This document shows positions 49,597 to 59,058 of a DNA stretch of 64,000 bases, one piece after another. A model generated the notes under the pieces. It had not been told where the DNA came from. It made no database searches and was given only the letters and a program-made list of their open reading frames with translations. Positions within the stretch are counted from its first letter, which is position 1. Each line of letters begins with the position of its first letter. The DNA is from Labrenzia sp. CE80 (GTDB taxonomy: Bacteria; Pseudomonadota; Alphaproteobacteria; Rhizobiales; Stappiaceae): the NCBI RefSeq assembly GCF_009650605.1, contig NZ_WAJT01000001.1, positions 1,612,001 through 1,676,000 on the forward strand, read 5' to 3'. A program made the translations under genes and the position numbers.

Positions 49597-51696
49597 TTAT
49601 GCCTTGTGGATCCAAACAGCGGTGTCGTGGAAGGCAGCGCCACCGTAGGGAGCGACCGGATCAGCACCGACGAGCGTGTTGATGCCCTTGTCGTCAACAA
49701 AGGCGTCATTCGGCCAGATCCCTTCCGAGATCACGGTGCCTGGCGTCAGATGCTCGTAAAACCGGGCGTGCAGGGTGATTATGCCCCGGTCATTGCCCAT
49801 CTTCACAAGATCGCCGTCCGATATGCCATGGAGGGCAGCCTCAGCCGGCAGAAGCCAGACCTCGGGCCGCTTTTCCTTCTTCCGCCCACTCTCGGTTTCA
49901 TTGAAGCTGGAATTGAGGAAGGAACGCGCTGGTGCAGTCACCAAGCGGAATGGGTGGCGATCGTCAGCTGCCTCAATGGCATCCCATTGATCCGGCAGCT
50001 CGGGCATCGTCGTCCAGGGTCCCATCGCCTGCCCCGACGTGGGCTTGTTCGGCGCAGCCGAGCGGCCCCAATCGGGGCGGAAATGAAACTTGCCGTCCTC
50101 GTGGCCGAAACCGTTCAGAAAGTGGGAGGTCTCAAAGTCAGGCTGCAGATCGATCCAACGCTTCGTCTCCAGCTCTTCCAGAGTTCCGTAGCCGGAGTGC
50201 TGCAACATCCAGTCGATATGCTCACGCGCGGTCATTTTGAAGCCTGGATGATCCGGCGCCCCGAGGCGGCACGCCAGTTCGTTCAGAACATATAGATTTT
50301 CTTTTGGTCCCTCGGGCCCCTCAACAACTTTTGGCCCCAACAAGAGATGCTGCTGGCCGCCCCCCTTGTAGAGGTCGTCGTGTTCGAGGAACTGGGTCGC
50401 GGGCAGGACAATGTCCGCCATTTGCGCCGTTTCGGTCATGAACTGCTCATGCACCACCGTGAAAAGATCCTCACGGGCGAAGCCCTTTTTCACAAGTTCC
50501 TGTTCCGGGGTTACCGACACCGGATTCGTGTTCTGAATCAACATGGCCTTCACCGGCGGACCGCCGAGAAGTGCCGCCTTATCGCCGGTCAGGACGCGGC
50601 CTATCAGGCTCTGGTCAAGTGAGCGGACAGACGGGTCCTTCAGATCGGGCGCTTCGATCATGGATTTGTCGAGTTCGTAGATGGCTCCGTTGTTGTGGAA
50701 GACGCCGCCACCTTCATGCTGCCAGCACCCTGTCACGGCACCGATGGAGGCTGCAGCATGCATGCCGACGACGCCATTGCGTGAGCGCGTGAAGCCATAG
50801 CCGAGACGGAAGAAAGTTCTAGGAACCTGACCGATCAACCGGGCAACTTCTTCGATCTGTGCAACATCGAGCCCGGTGACGGCTGCCGCCCATTCCGGAG
50901 TCTTTGACTTTAGATGCACCTCAAGTTCGAGAGGACAATCGGTAAACTTGGCCAGATAGTCACGGTCCGCCAGGTCATCGCGGAAGAGAATATGCATGAT
51001 CGCGCAAGACAGAGCGGCATCTGTGCCTGGCCTCAGGACCAGTCCGATGTCCGCCTGTTTCATGGTCTCTGTACGGTAGACATCGATCACGATGATCTTG
51101 GCGCCCCGCTTCTTGCGGGCAGTGATCGCGTGGGTCATCACGTTGACTTGCGTGGCGACCGGATTGGTCCCCCAAATGACGATCTGATCGGAAACGGCCA
51201 TCTCGCGCGGATCGGGCCCTGCAAGCTTTCCAGTGCCTGCCACGTATCCCGTCCAGGCCATGTTGGTGCAGATGCTGTCGAACTGCAGCGAATAGCCCTT
51301 GGCATGACGGAAGCGATGAATTGAATCGCGCTGAACCATCCCCATCGTGCCAGCGTAGTGATACGGCCAAATGCTCTGCGCGCCGAACTCGGCTTCGATG
51401 TCGAGGAACTTTGTGGCAATCAGATCGAGGGCGGCATCCCAGGAGAACTCTTCAAAACGCCCTTCTCCCTTGGCGCCAACCCTGCGTAGCGGCTTCAAAA
51501 GCCGGTCCCGGTGGTAGAGACGCTCGGAGTAACGTGCCACCTTCGCGCAGATGACACCGGCCGTATAAGTGTTCAACGCCGAGCCGCGAAGCCGACCCAC
51601 CTTTCCATCTTCCAGAAGTTCGACATCCAGCGCACAGACGGATGGGCAATCGTGCGGACAGGTGGAAAATGCAGAGGGCTTAACAGACTTGTTCAT
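49597..51696 (-). CDS. Molybdopterin oxidoreductase, soluble Fe4S4 type
   Basis: A 699-residue enzyme of the DMSO-reductase family. The N-terminal Fe4S4 motif is CPHDCPSVC with a fourth Cys in VICAKV about 35 residues later. The molybdopterin-binding domain follows (IVIWGTNPVATQVN near residue 175; FFRLGYGFTRSRNG near 295), and the C-terminal dinucleotide-binding domain starts near residue 575 (PFRLVTAPARSFLNSSFNE). A Cys in FDSICTNMAW could be the metal ligand, but I cannot settle that. No Tat signal is present, so it is probably cytoplasmic. The substrate is unknown, and no electron-transfer subunit lies nearby. Confidence 0.85.
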   Translation of the reverse strand: MNKSVKPSAFSTCPHDCPSVCALDVELLEDGKVGRLRGSALNTYTAGVICAKVARYSERLYHRDRLLKPLRRVGAKGEGRFEEFSWDAALDLIATKFLDIEAEFGAQSIWPYHYAGTMGMVQRDSIHRFRHAKGYSLQFDSICTNMAWTGYVAGTGKLAGPDPREMAVSDQIVIWGTNPVATQVNVMTHAITARKKRGAKIIVIDVYRTETMKQADIGLVLRPGTDAALSCAIMHILFRDDLADRDYLAKFTDCPLELEVHLKSKTPEWAAAVTGLDVAQIEEVARLIGQVPRTFFRLGYGFTRSRNGVVGMHAAASIGAVTGCWQHEGGGVFHNNGAIYELDKSMIEAPDLKDPSVRSLDQSLIGRVLTGDKAALLGGPPVKAMLIQNTNPVSVTPEQELVKKGFAREDLFTVVHEQFMTETAQMADIVLPATQFLEHDDLYKGGGQQHLLLGPKVVEGPEGPKENLYVLNELACRLGAPDHPGFKMTAREHIDWMLQHSGYGTLEELETKRWIDLQPDFETSHFLNGFGHEDGKFHFRPDWGRSAAPNKPTSGQAMGPWTTMPELPDQWDAIEAADDRHPFRLVTAPARSFLNSSFNETESGRKKEKRPEVWLLPAEAALHGISDGDLVKMGNDRGIITLHARFYEHLTPGTVISEGIWPNDAFVDDKGINTLVGADPVAPYGGAAFHDTAVWIHKA

Positions 51697-51758
51697 GGGG
51701 GCGATCTTTCATGGAGACGCTGCAAAGTCATTGGGAACACGTCGACTGTCAAGCAAAA

Positions 51759-51785
51759 GCCCCCGCGCGAGCGCGGGCCTTCGTA
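51759..51785 (-). terminator. Terminator of the second YHYH gene
   Basis: Bases 51762-51768 (cccgcgc) pair with 51771-51777 (gcgcggg), extended by flanking G-C pairs; on the minus strand the stem is followed by tttt. It separates the second YHYH gene from the molybdopterin oxidoreductase. Confidence 0.65.
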
Positions 51786-51816
51786 ACACTCAAGTCTGTG
51801 CCGTCCTGTCTAGGAC

Positions 51817-52863
51817 CTAACTGCCCGAGCAGGGCATCTTGCCACCACGACGCGCACCGTCGGGACGCGGGCCAGCCCCTCTGGCAGGCCGCATTTCTAC
51901 GCGATGGGTAGGACGTTCGTCACCACCGGCGAGCCGTGCCCGTCGCGCTCCGCGACCGCCTTTCAAGCGGCTAAAGCTCTGATCAGGAGACCCCATCCAG
52001 CAACGGGGAATGAATGGAAAGCTGTCGGTCAACACATAGTGATACGTGCCATCCGGGTACTCGGGCGTCACCGCAAAGCGGCCATTGCACTGGTCCAGAT
52101 CGCCCATGCCATTCTGATAAGTGTAATCCTGGGTAAAGACGCCGTTGTAGGAGCCGCCGGGACCGCTCGGACGTGTACCGGATTTGATGGAATAGCTGCT
52201 CTTCAGCTTCTTCATTGACGAAGGTTTGGCCGGATCGGAATAGCCATAATTACCATAGATCGGAAACCCATCCGCCGCATATCCGATCAAGGCTGGTGTC
52301 TTTCGACCGCCATTTTGAGCAAGCAGACCGGTCGGAATGCCGTGATAGTGGTAGGTACCGTCAGGCTGAACATGGGCGTTGAACTTGTCCAGGCCCAACC
52401 TGCAGGCCCCGCCCTTCGCCTCGTAGTTCCATCCAGACTGCCTGTCATTTTGCCAGGTTTCAGCAGTTCCCGGATCCATGAGCACACCGTTCAGAGCAAT
52501 GCCGAAGGGTTTATTACCGATGGCCGTTGCCCGGTTGTTCCTCTTCGGCTCAAGCGGTATGGCGAGTTGATAGTTTTTCTTGTTGATCGCGTGCGGGTTG
52601 CCGCGGTTGGGGAACTTCCCAGGCGTAATGTTGGGATAGCCGTTGGCAGTGATGATCCGCTTGTTCCCCGAAACAGAGAATGTCGCTGAAGCTTCTGCCG
52701 AAGAGACAAACATATCCCATAAGGCCTCGGCAGCCGTCTGTTCGATGACTTCGGTTTCGCCCTGCAAATGTAGGCTGCTCTCATGAGCGCCAGCGCCCAA
52801 TTGCATTGAGATCAAAAAAGCGCCCGTGACCAGCGGCTGAAAAAGTTGATGTTCGAATTTCAT
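51817..52863 (-). CDS. Second exported YHYH-domain protein
   Basis: A 348-residue protein with a signal segment of about residues 8-26 ending in GAGA. The start is ATG 52863; the longer reading is less likely. The YHYH domain contains PDGTYHYHGIPTGLL near the middle, preceded by PFGIALNGVLMDPGTAE and followed by GYAADGFPIYGNYGYSD, and a second YPDGTYHYVLTDSFPFIPRC repeat. The C-terminal 45 residues are rich in Arg, Gly and Ala (KGGRGARRARLAGGDERP and onwards) and unlike the rest. It differs from the 13757 protein in its flanking domains, so it is not a recent duplicate. Confidence 0.75.
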   Translation of the reverse strand: MKFEHQLFQPLVTGAFLISMQLGAGAHESSLHLQGETEVIEQTAAEALWDMFVSSAEASATFSVSGNKRIITANGYPNITPGKFPNRGNPHAINKKNYQLAIPLEPKRNNRATAIGNKPFGIALNGVLMDPGTAETWQNDRQSGWNYEAKGGACRLGLDKFNAHVQPDGTYHYHGIPTGLLAQNGGRKTPALIGYAADGFPIYGNYGYSDPAKPSSMKKLKSSYSIKSGTRPSGPGGSYNGVFTQDYTYQNGMGDLDQCNGRFAVTPEYPDGTYHYVLTDSFPFIPRCWMGSPDQSFSRLKGGRGARRARLAGGDERPTHRVEMRPARGAGPRPDGARRGGKMPCSGS

Positions 52864-52992
52864 GTCTCGTTCCCATGCCGTATTGGCCCACGTCATCAGG
52901 AACTTGCGGCGTCAAAACCTGATTTCCAAGCCCAAGGTCACCGGGAATTTGTATCGAGATGTAGGCTTGGAAACATTACGCAGAACACAGAA

Positions 52993-53022
52993 ACCCGGCG
53001 GTCTCGATTTGAGACGCCGGGC
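52993..53022 (-). terminator. Probable terminator of cysNC
   Basis: Bases 52994-53005 pair with 53011-53021 (cccggcg plus gtctc against gagac plus gccggg) with one bulged base and a loop of gattt. On the minus strand ttt follows. It lies about 70 bases beyond the cysNC stop. Confidence 0.6.
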
Positions 53023-53091
53023 TCATTTGCGGTAATATTCTGAAGCGGTGAAAAAACTAGGCTGATCATCCAGCCGAGACTTCTTCAGTGC

Positions 53092-55029
53092 TTAACCTCC
53101 GGCGTTAGGCGCCAGAAGATACCCGTTTTCTCTTAGGTATTTGATGACCTCTTCTGCGACGTCTTCGGGGTCTTTTCCAACGTTTTCGAGACGCAGTTCC
53201 GGGTTTTCCGGAGCCTCGTAGGGGCTGGATATGCCGGTGAAGTGTTTGATCTCACCGGCCTCGGCCTTGGCGTAGAGGCCCTTGGGATCGCGCTTCTTGC
53301 ATTCCTCGATCGGCGTATCGACGAAGACCTCGATGAACTCGCCCTCACCCACCATTTCGCGCGCAAGCTGGCGCTCGGCGCGGAATGGCGAGATGAAGGA
53401 GACGAGCGTGATCAGGCCCGCATCAGCAAAGAGCCGTGCCACCTCGCCGACCCGCCGGATGTTCTCCACCCGGTCCACGTCCGTGAAGCCCAGGTCCTTG
53501 TTGAGGCCGTGACGGACGTTGTCACCGTCCAGCGTGTAGGTGTGTCGGCCTTCAAGGTGAAGTTTCTTCTCCACGATCGAGGCAATGGTCGATTTGCCCG
53601 AGCCCGACAGACCTGTGAACCACAGCACGGCCGGCTTTTGGCCAAGGCTGTCCGCACGGGCGGTCTTGTCAACCTCAAGCGCCTGCCAGTGGATGTTGGT
53701 CGCCCGGCGTAGCGCGAACCAGACCATGCCCGCGCCAACCGTAGCGTTGGTCACACGGTCAATCAGGATGAAGGAGCCGGTGGTCCGGTTGGCCTCATAC
53801 GGATCAAAGGCCACGGGAGCTGCCAGTGCCAGGTTGCAGAAGGCAATCTCGTTGAGCTCCAGCTGCTTGCCGGCCACATGCTCGAAGGAGTTGACGTTGA
53901 TCTTGTGCTTGATCTCCGTCACCGTCGCTGTGACTGTCTTGGCACCCATCTTCATGATGTAGGAGCGGCCAGGCATCAGCGCGTCTTCGGCCATCCAGAT
54001 CAGATGAGCTGCCATCTGATCGGCCACATCCGGACGCGATCCGGCAGCTGCCAGAAGGTCACCGCGAGAGATGTCGATTTCATCTTCAAGGGTGATCGTG
54101 ACCGCTTCGCCAGCCCTTGCCAAAGGTGCCTCGCCCTGGGGCGTGAGGATCTGGTCCACCTTGGATGTCTTGCCGGAGGCCGAGACGACAAGCTCATCAC
54201 CGACCTGAACGGATCCGGCAGCGATCGTGCCCGAATACCCACGGAAGTCGAGGTTCGGTCGGTTGACCCATTGCACCGGCAGGCGGAACGGCTGGGCCAG
54301 TTCATGTTCGCCGATCTGGACCCCTTCCAGATGCTCCAGAAGGGTCGGACCATTGTACCAGCCCATTTTCTCGCCGCGCCCGGTGACATTGTCGCCATAG
54401 CGCGCAGACATGGGAATGGCTTCAAGGCTTTCGAAGTCGAAGCCGGCGGCAAACGTCTCAAAGTCGCTCTTGATCTCGTTGAAGCGCTCTTCGGAGAAGT
54501 CGACCAGATCGATCTTGTTCACCGCCAGCACCACGTGGCGAATGCCAAGCAGCGAGGCAATGAAGGCGTGACGTCGGGTCTGAACCATCAATCCGTGGCG
54601 GGCATCCACTAGAAGCACGGCCAGATCGGCGGTCGAGGCGCCTGTCGCCATGTTGCGGGTGTATTGCTCATGGCCCGGCGTATCGGCAACAATGAACTTG
54701 CGCTTGTCGGTGGCGAAAAAACGGTAGGCCACATCAATGGTGATGCCCTGCTCGCGCTCTGCCTCCAGACCGTCCACCAGAAGCGCCAGATCAATGTCTT
54801 CGCCCACAGTGCCGTGTTTGCGGCTGTCTTTTTCCAGGGACGCCAGCTGATCTTCAAAGATCAGCTTGGTATCGAACAGCAGACGCCCGATCAGCGTGGA
54901 TTTGCCGTCATCCACCGAGCCACAGGTCAGGAACCGCAGCTGGTCCTTTTGCTCCTGCGCCAGGATGTAATCGGTGACCGCCTCTTGCGGGGCTGTGCTT
55001 GTCGCCGTGGATGTATCTGTGCTCGACAT
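53092..55029 (-). CDS. cysNC: CysNC: sulfate adenylyltransferase large subunit fused to APS kinase
   Basis: A 645-residue fusion. The N-terminal GTPase is EF-Tu-like: GSVDDGKSTLIGRLL (about residues 37-51), DTPGHEQYTRNMATGAS and NKIDLVD. Beta-barrel domains follow to about residue 450. The C-terminal APS kinase, from about residue 460, has its P-loop GLSGSGKST and the DGDNVRHGLNKDLGF segment. With CysD it turns sulfate plus ATP into APS, then phosphorylates it to PAPS. Its ATG at 55029 overlaps the cysD stop (TGATG), so translation is coupled. The fusion is common in rhizobia. Confidence 0.95.
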   Translation of the reverse strand: MSSTDTSTATSTAPQEAVTDYILAQEQKDQLRFLTCGSVDDGKSTLIGRLLFDTKLIFEDQLASLEKDSRKHGTVGEDIDLALLVDGLEAEREQGITIDVAYRFFATDKRKFIVADTPGHEQYTRNMATGASTADLAVLLVDARHGLMVQTRRHAFIASLLGIRHVVLAVNKIDLVDFSEERFNEIKSDFETFAAGFDFESLEAIPMSARYGDNVTGRGEKMGWYNGPTLLEHLEGVQIGEHELAQPFRLPVQWVNRPNLDFRGYSGTIAAGSVQVGDELVVSASGKTSKVDQILTPQGEAPLARAGEAVTITLEDEIDISRGDLLAAAGSRPDVADQMAAHLIWMAEDALMPGRSYIMKMGAKTVTATVTEIKHKINVNSFEHVAGKQLELNEIAFCNLALAAPVAFDPYEANRTTGSFILIDRVTNATVGAGMVWFALRRATNIHWQALEVDKTARADSLGQKPAVLWFTGLSGSGKSTIASIVEKKLHLEGRHTYTLDGDNVRHGLNKDLGFTDVDRVENIRRVGEVARLFADAGLITLVSFISPFRAERQLAREMVGEGEFIEVFVDTPIEECKKRDPKGLYAKAEAGEIKHFTGISSPYEAPENPELRLENVGKDPEDVAEEVIKYLRENGYLLAPNAGG

Positions 55030-55958
55030 CAGAAGTAGCCCTCGCGCTTTTTCTTTTCCATGGACGCGCTGTCGTCGTGGTCGATCAGACGGCCGGAGCG
55101 CTCGGATGTGCGTGCGATCAACATCTCCTTGACGATGGCTTCAAGCGTATCGGCGTCAGATTCAATCGCGCCGGTCAGCGGATAACAGCCAAGGGTGCGG
55201 AAGCGGACCATCTTCTCCATGACCTCTTCACCCGGCTGGATCTCCATGCGCTCGTCATCGACCATCATGAGCATGCCGTCGCGCTCGACCACCGGGCGCT
55301 TGGCGGCCAGATAGAGCGGCACCATCGGAATGTCCTCGGTCAATATGTATTGCCAGATATCAAGCTCGGTCCAGTTAGACAGCGGAAACGCCCGGATGCT
55401 CTCCCCCTTGGCGACACGCGCATTGTAGACGTTCCAAAGCTCTGGACGCTGGTTCTTCGGGTCCCAGCCATGAGAGGCATTGCGGAAGGAGAAGACACGC
55501 TCCTTGGCGCGGCTCTTTTCTTCGTCGCGCCGCGCACCGCCGAAGGCTGCATCGAAGCCGTACTTATCGAGTGCCTGCTTCAGAGCCTCGGTCTTCATGA
55601 TGTGAGTGTGGACCGAAGAGCCATGCGAGAACGGGCCGATGCCCTTTTCCAAACCCTCCGGATTGGTATGAACGAGCAGGTCCAGCCCCAGCCGCTTGGC
55701 CGTCTCGTCCCGGAATGTGATCATGTCCCGAAACTTCCAGGTCGTATCCACATGAAGGAGCGGAAACGGCGGCTTGGAAGGATAGAAGGCCTTCATCGCA
55801 AGATGAAGCATGACGCCGGAGTCCTTGCCGATCGAATAGAGCATCACCGGGTTGCGGAATTCGGCCGCAACCTCGCGGATGATGTGAATGCTCTCCGCTT
55901 CCAACCGACGTAAATTGCTCAGACGTTCGGCCGTCAGGCCTGTTGCCGTGATGTCCAT
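55029..55958 (-). CDS. cysD: Sulfate adenylyltransferase small subunit
   Basis: A 309-residue ATP pyrophosphatase. The PP-loop SIGKDSGVML lies near residue 45, with the surrounding HIIREVAAEFRNPVMLYS typical of CysD. Further segments are HVDTTWKFRDMI and FGGARRDEEKSRAKER. The start ATG 55958 follows aagg with eight bases of spacing. It is the first gene of cysD-cysNC; cysH, cysI and other reductive genes are not in the window. Confidence 0.95.
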   Translation of the reverse strand: MDITATGLTAERLSNLRRLEAESIHIIREVAAEFRNPVMLYSIGKDSGVMLHLAMKAFYPSKPPFPLLHVDTTWKFRDMITFRDETAKRLGLDLLVHTNPEGLEKGIGPFSHGSSVHTHIMKTEALKQALDKYGFDAAFGGARRDEEKSRAKERVFSFRNASHGWDPKNQRPELWNVYNARVAKGESIRAFPLSNWTELDIWQYILTEDIPMVPLYLAAKRPVVERDGMLMMVDDERMEIQPGEEVMEKMVRFRTLGCYPLTGAIESDADTLEAIVKEMLIARTSERSGRLIDHDDSASMEKKKREGYF

Positions 55959-56032
55959 CAGGATCAACCTTTTACAGCTCTCACCAGCCCTTGTGGGAAC
56001 CGATGCAATAACAAATACGATTCAAACCCAGC

Positions 56033-56911
56033 TTACGCGGGCTCTGGAACGATCCCTGCCTCGGCCAGGAGCGCCGTGTCGCTTAGCGCGACAAAATGCG
56101 GATTGAGAAGATCGGACTTGGTCGCTCCAGCTGGAACCCGGTAAGCGCGAGGTTGCCAGCTCTGCGCCTCAAGAACCTGACCGCCTGCGGCCCTCAAAAC
56201 AGCATCGCCCGCTGCAATGTCCCACTGCATGGTCGGTGCAAGCCGCGGATAGAGATCCGCCCTGCCTTCGGCCACGACGCAGAGCTTCAAGGACGACCCG
56301 AACGACACGCACTCGGCAACCTTGAACCGCTCGATGAACGCAGCGGTTTCCGGAGACAAATGCGAGCGGCTGGCCAAAACAGAAAGGCCCTCAGATGGCG
56401 CCTTGCGCACTGTGATCGGCGCCGCATCGACAATCTCGCCATCGACGACCTTCGCCTTGAAAGCCCCCTCGCCGGAGGCATCTCCTGCTGCCAAGTCCGC
56501 TGGAAGCGTACCCCCCCAGTAGATGTCGCCAAGCACCGGAGCGTAGACGACGCCAAACACCGGAACACCCTGGTCCACCAAAGCGATGTTCACCGTGAAC
56601 TCGCCGTTGCGGCTGACGAATTCCTTCGTTCCATCCAGCGGATCCACCAGGAAATAGCTCTCACCGACAGCAGGGAGTTTGCCCGCTTCAACAGCTTCTT
56701 CGGCAACCACAGGGACAGAGGGAAATGCCTCGGCAAGCCCCGCCAGAATAACAGCCTCGGCCCGCTCATCGGCCACCGTCACAGGAGACCCGTCAGACTT
56801 CGTCTCAGCCGAAAAATCCTCGCCGTAAACAGACAAAATCTCAGAACCAGCTGAAACGGAAAGAGATAAAAGAAAAGGCACTTGAGAGTGGCCTTGAACT
56901 GGATCGGGCAC
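56033..56911 (-). CDS. cysQ: 3'(2'),5'-bisphosphate nucleotidase CysQ
   Basis: A Mg-dependent, lithium-sensitive-type phosphatase of about 292 residues. It has the motifs SDGSPVTVADERAE (near residue 35), VVAEEA (Glu), VDPLDGTKEFVSRNGEFTVNIAL (about 90-112) and MQWDIAAGDAVLRAAGG (Asp of the metal site). It hydrolyses PAP left over after PAPS use. The start is most likely GTG 56911 with aggat upstream; an earlier GTG at 56974 would add 21 residues of unlikely content. It lies upstream of cysD on the same strand. Confidence 0.9.
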   Translation of the reverse strand: MPDPVQGHSQVPFLLSLSVSAGSEILSVYGEDFSAETKSDGSPVTVADERAEAVILAGLAEAFPSVPVVAEEAVEAGKLPAVGESYFLVDPLDGTKEFVSRNGEFTVNIALVDQGVPVFGVVYAPVLGDIYWGGTLPADLAAGDASGEGAFKAKVVDGEIVDAAPITVRKAPSEGLSVLASRSHLSPETAAFIERFKVAECVSFGSSLKLCVVAEGRADLYPRLAPTMQWDIAAGDAVLRAAGGQVLEAQSWQPRAYRVPAGATKSDLLNPHFVALSDTALLAEAGIVPEPA

Positions 56912-57052
56912 GTTAAATCCTAATGAGTTTGAATTTCCTGGGAAACTAGCCCCATTCCCCCGATGCCGTAACACATGGCATTTCTCTCAGGAGCACGTGG
57001 CGGGGTTTTTTAATCTCAAAAACGGGTTTTGACAAAAAATACTATATCAAAA

Positions 57053-57084
57053 CGAAAAACCCCTCGCGGATCAGGCAAGGGGTC
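57053..57084 (-). terminator. Terminator of the TRAP transporter operon
   Basis: Bases 57059-57064 (acccct) pair with 57078-57083 (aggggt), and on the minus strand the stem is followed by a run of T. It lies about 30 bases beyond the large permease stop. The stretch 56975-57052 is AT-rich and holds no gene. Confidence 0.7.
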
Positions 57085-57111
57085 TTGAGATCTGATGGCA
57101 ATTTACTCCGG

Positions 57112-58500
57112 CTAACTGAGCATGGTTGGCACCAGAAGAACGAGCATCGGAAAAGCTATGATCAATCCAATCCGAATGATCTCGACCAGGAAGAATGGCA
57201 CCACCCCGTGGAAAGTCTCCGACATGGGGATGTCCTTCGCCAGCGCATTGATGATGAAGACATTCAACCCAACGGGAGGCGTAATGAGCCCAAGCTCCAC
57301 CACGATCAGAGCAAGGATTCCGAACCAGATCTTCAGATCTTCCGCATCCATGCCAAATGTGGAAGTCGCAGCCGTTGCGTAGTCGCCGCCATTCAGGTCG
57401 ATCAGGACCGGCCAGAAAAACGGCACGACAACCAGAATCATCGCGAGCGATTCCATAAAGCAGCCGAGAACCACCAGGATCAGGAGCATGAGCACCAGGA
57501 TCAGCCAGGGATCAAGGCCGCTGGTGCCCGCCCATGTGGCCATCGCCGACGGCAAGCCGGCCCTTGTGAAAAAGCCCTTGAGCACCTCGGCACCGAACAA
57601 AATGAAATAGATCATTCCGCTGGTGACAGCCGTTTCCAGCAAAGCGGTCTTCACACCGCCAAAGCGCAGTCCTTCGTCGCTCCAAAACCGCTGCGCAAAT
57701 CCATAGACCAAGATGGCAAAGACACCGACCCCGGCTGCAGGTGTGGGCGTGAACAGACCGATCCCGAGGCCAACGATGATCGAACCGAAGATCAGCAGAA
57801 CCGGAATGAGCTTGAGGAGTGCACGACGCCTTTCCGCCTTGTCCATGTCGGAAACCGATGGCGCCAGCTCGGGTTTCCACCGAACAAGGAGCGCGATCAC
57901 TGCAATGAAGAAGACCACGGCAATAATGCCGGGGATCATGGCGGCCCGAAACATCTCGATGATCGAGGCTTCAACGATGACCGCATAGATCACGAGCGCC
58001 ACGGATGGAGGGATCAGGATCCCGAGTGTTCCGCCAGCGGCCAGCGCACCTGTCGCCAGACGCGGGGAGTAATTCAGCTTACGCAGTTCCGGCAGTGCCA
58101 CGCGGCCCATGGTCGAAGCCGTGGCAAGTGACGACCCGCATACGGCGCCAAATCCGGCACATGCGCCAATGGCTGACATGGCCACTCCGCCGCGAAACCG
58201 TCCCATGAGCGCGTTCATGCCTTGGAAAAGATCCCGGCTCAAATTGGCCTGGCTGGCAAGGTATCCCATAAAAACGAAGAGCGGAACGACCGACAGATCG
58301 TAGTTGGCCATGTTCGACCAGAGCAGCGATTTGAACTGCTTTACATATGGCCCGAACCGTACATAGGAGGCCGTCAGGGACAGGGCGTATGTGCCACCGA
58401 CGCCGACGAGCAACATTGCCAGGCCGACCGGCATCCGCAGTGCCAAGAGAAAAAACAGCACGGCGAGACCGGCAATGCCGATGAATTCCATTTCACCCAT
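57112..58500 (-). CDS. TRAP transporter large permease (DctM type)
   Basis: A 462-residue membrane protein with about twelve helices. The start is ATG 58500, which overlaps the end of the small permease gene by eight bases; the longer reading runs through that gene. Family segments include FVFMGYLASQANLSRDLFQG (about 80-100), GSSLATASTMGRVALPEL and AAGGTLGILIPPSVALVIYAVIVEAS. With the small permease and the binding protein it imports organic acids using the sodium gradient. Promoter evidence suggests the substrate is tied to protocatechuate. Confidence 0.92.
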   Translation of the reverse strand: MGEMEFIGIAGLAVLFFLLALRMPVGLAMLLVGVGGTYALSLTASYVRFGPYVKQFKSLLWSNMANYDLSVVPLFVFMGYLASQANLSRDLFQGMNALMGRFRGGVAMSAIGACAGFGAVCGSSLATASTMGRVALPELRKLNYSPRLATGALAAGGTLGILIPPSVALVIYAVIVEASIIEMFRAAMIPGIIAVVFFIAVIALLVRWKPELAPSVSDMDKAERRRALLKLIPVLLIFGSIIVGLGIGLFTPTPAAGVGVFAILVYGFAQRFWSDEGLRFGGVKTALLETAVTSGMIYFILFGAEVLKGFFTRAGLPSAMATWAGTSGLDPWLILVLMLLILVVLGCFMESLAMILVVVPFFWPVLIDLNGGDYATAATSTFGMDAEDLKIWFGILALIVVELGLITPPVGLNVFIINALAKDIPMSETFHGVVPFFLVEIIRIGLIIAFPMLVLLVPTMLS

Positions 58501-58990
58501 GGGATTTGGCTCCGAAGGCCTGCGCCAGAGAAATGAGCGCCCAGAGCGCCATCGACACGACACCCGGCAGATACCATGGCCACTCAGCCCAGCCCAAAAC
58601 GGCGGTCATCGTATTGTCAGAGCGGGTCTCGAGCATCCCGATCCACATCCAGTATGCAAGAAAGACCGCCAGCGCCATGGTCAGCAGGAGCCACAGCTTG
58701 TCGAGTGCTTGTTGCAGCCATTGGGGAAAGGACTGAACGAAGAGCTCAACAGCGACATGCCCGCGCTTCATCTGGCAGTAGGGAAAGAAGCTGAGCGCTG
58801 CCGCACTGATCGCCAGACGGACAAAATCCTCGTACCCAGGCAGGGCAGACACAAAGATCCCGAAGTTTTTCAGGATAGAGTCGAGAATGAAAGCGCCGAC
58901 ATTCACTGCCGTTACCAGCACAATTGCAATCACAAGCACCCCACCCAAGAGTGCCCAAAAGCTGATCGCACGCTGCAGCAAAGAGTACAT
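58493..58990 (-). CDS. TRAP transporter small permease (DctQ type)
   Basis: A 165-residue protein with four membrane helices (about residues 10-30, 50-68, 90-112 and 135-155) and the family segment MKRGHVAVELFVQSFPQWLQ. It bridges the binding protein and the large permease. It is 68 bases downstream of the binding-protein gene. Confidence 0.88.
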   Translation of the reverse strand: MYSLLQRAISFWALLGGVLVIAIVLVTAVNVGAFILDSILKNFGIFVSALPGYEDFVRLAISAAALSFFPYCQMKRGHVAVELFVQSFPQWLQQALDKLWLLLTMALAVFLAYWMWIGMLETRSDNTMTAVLGWAEWPWYLPGVVSMALWALISLAQAFGAKSHG

Positions 58991-59058
58991 TTTTCAGACC
59001 TTGGAAAAGAAGCGAACGGCGCTCACACGCCGTTCGCGCAGTAGATAAGCCGGAAGTG

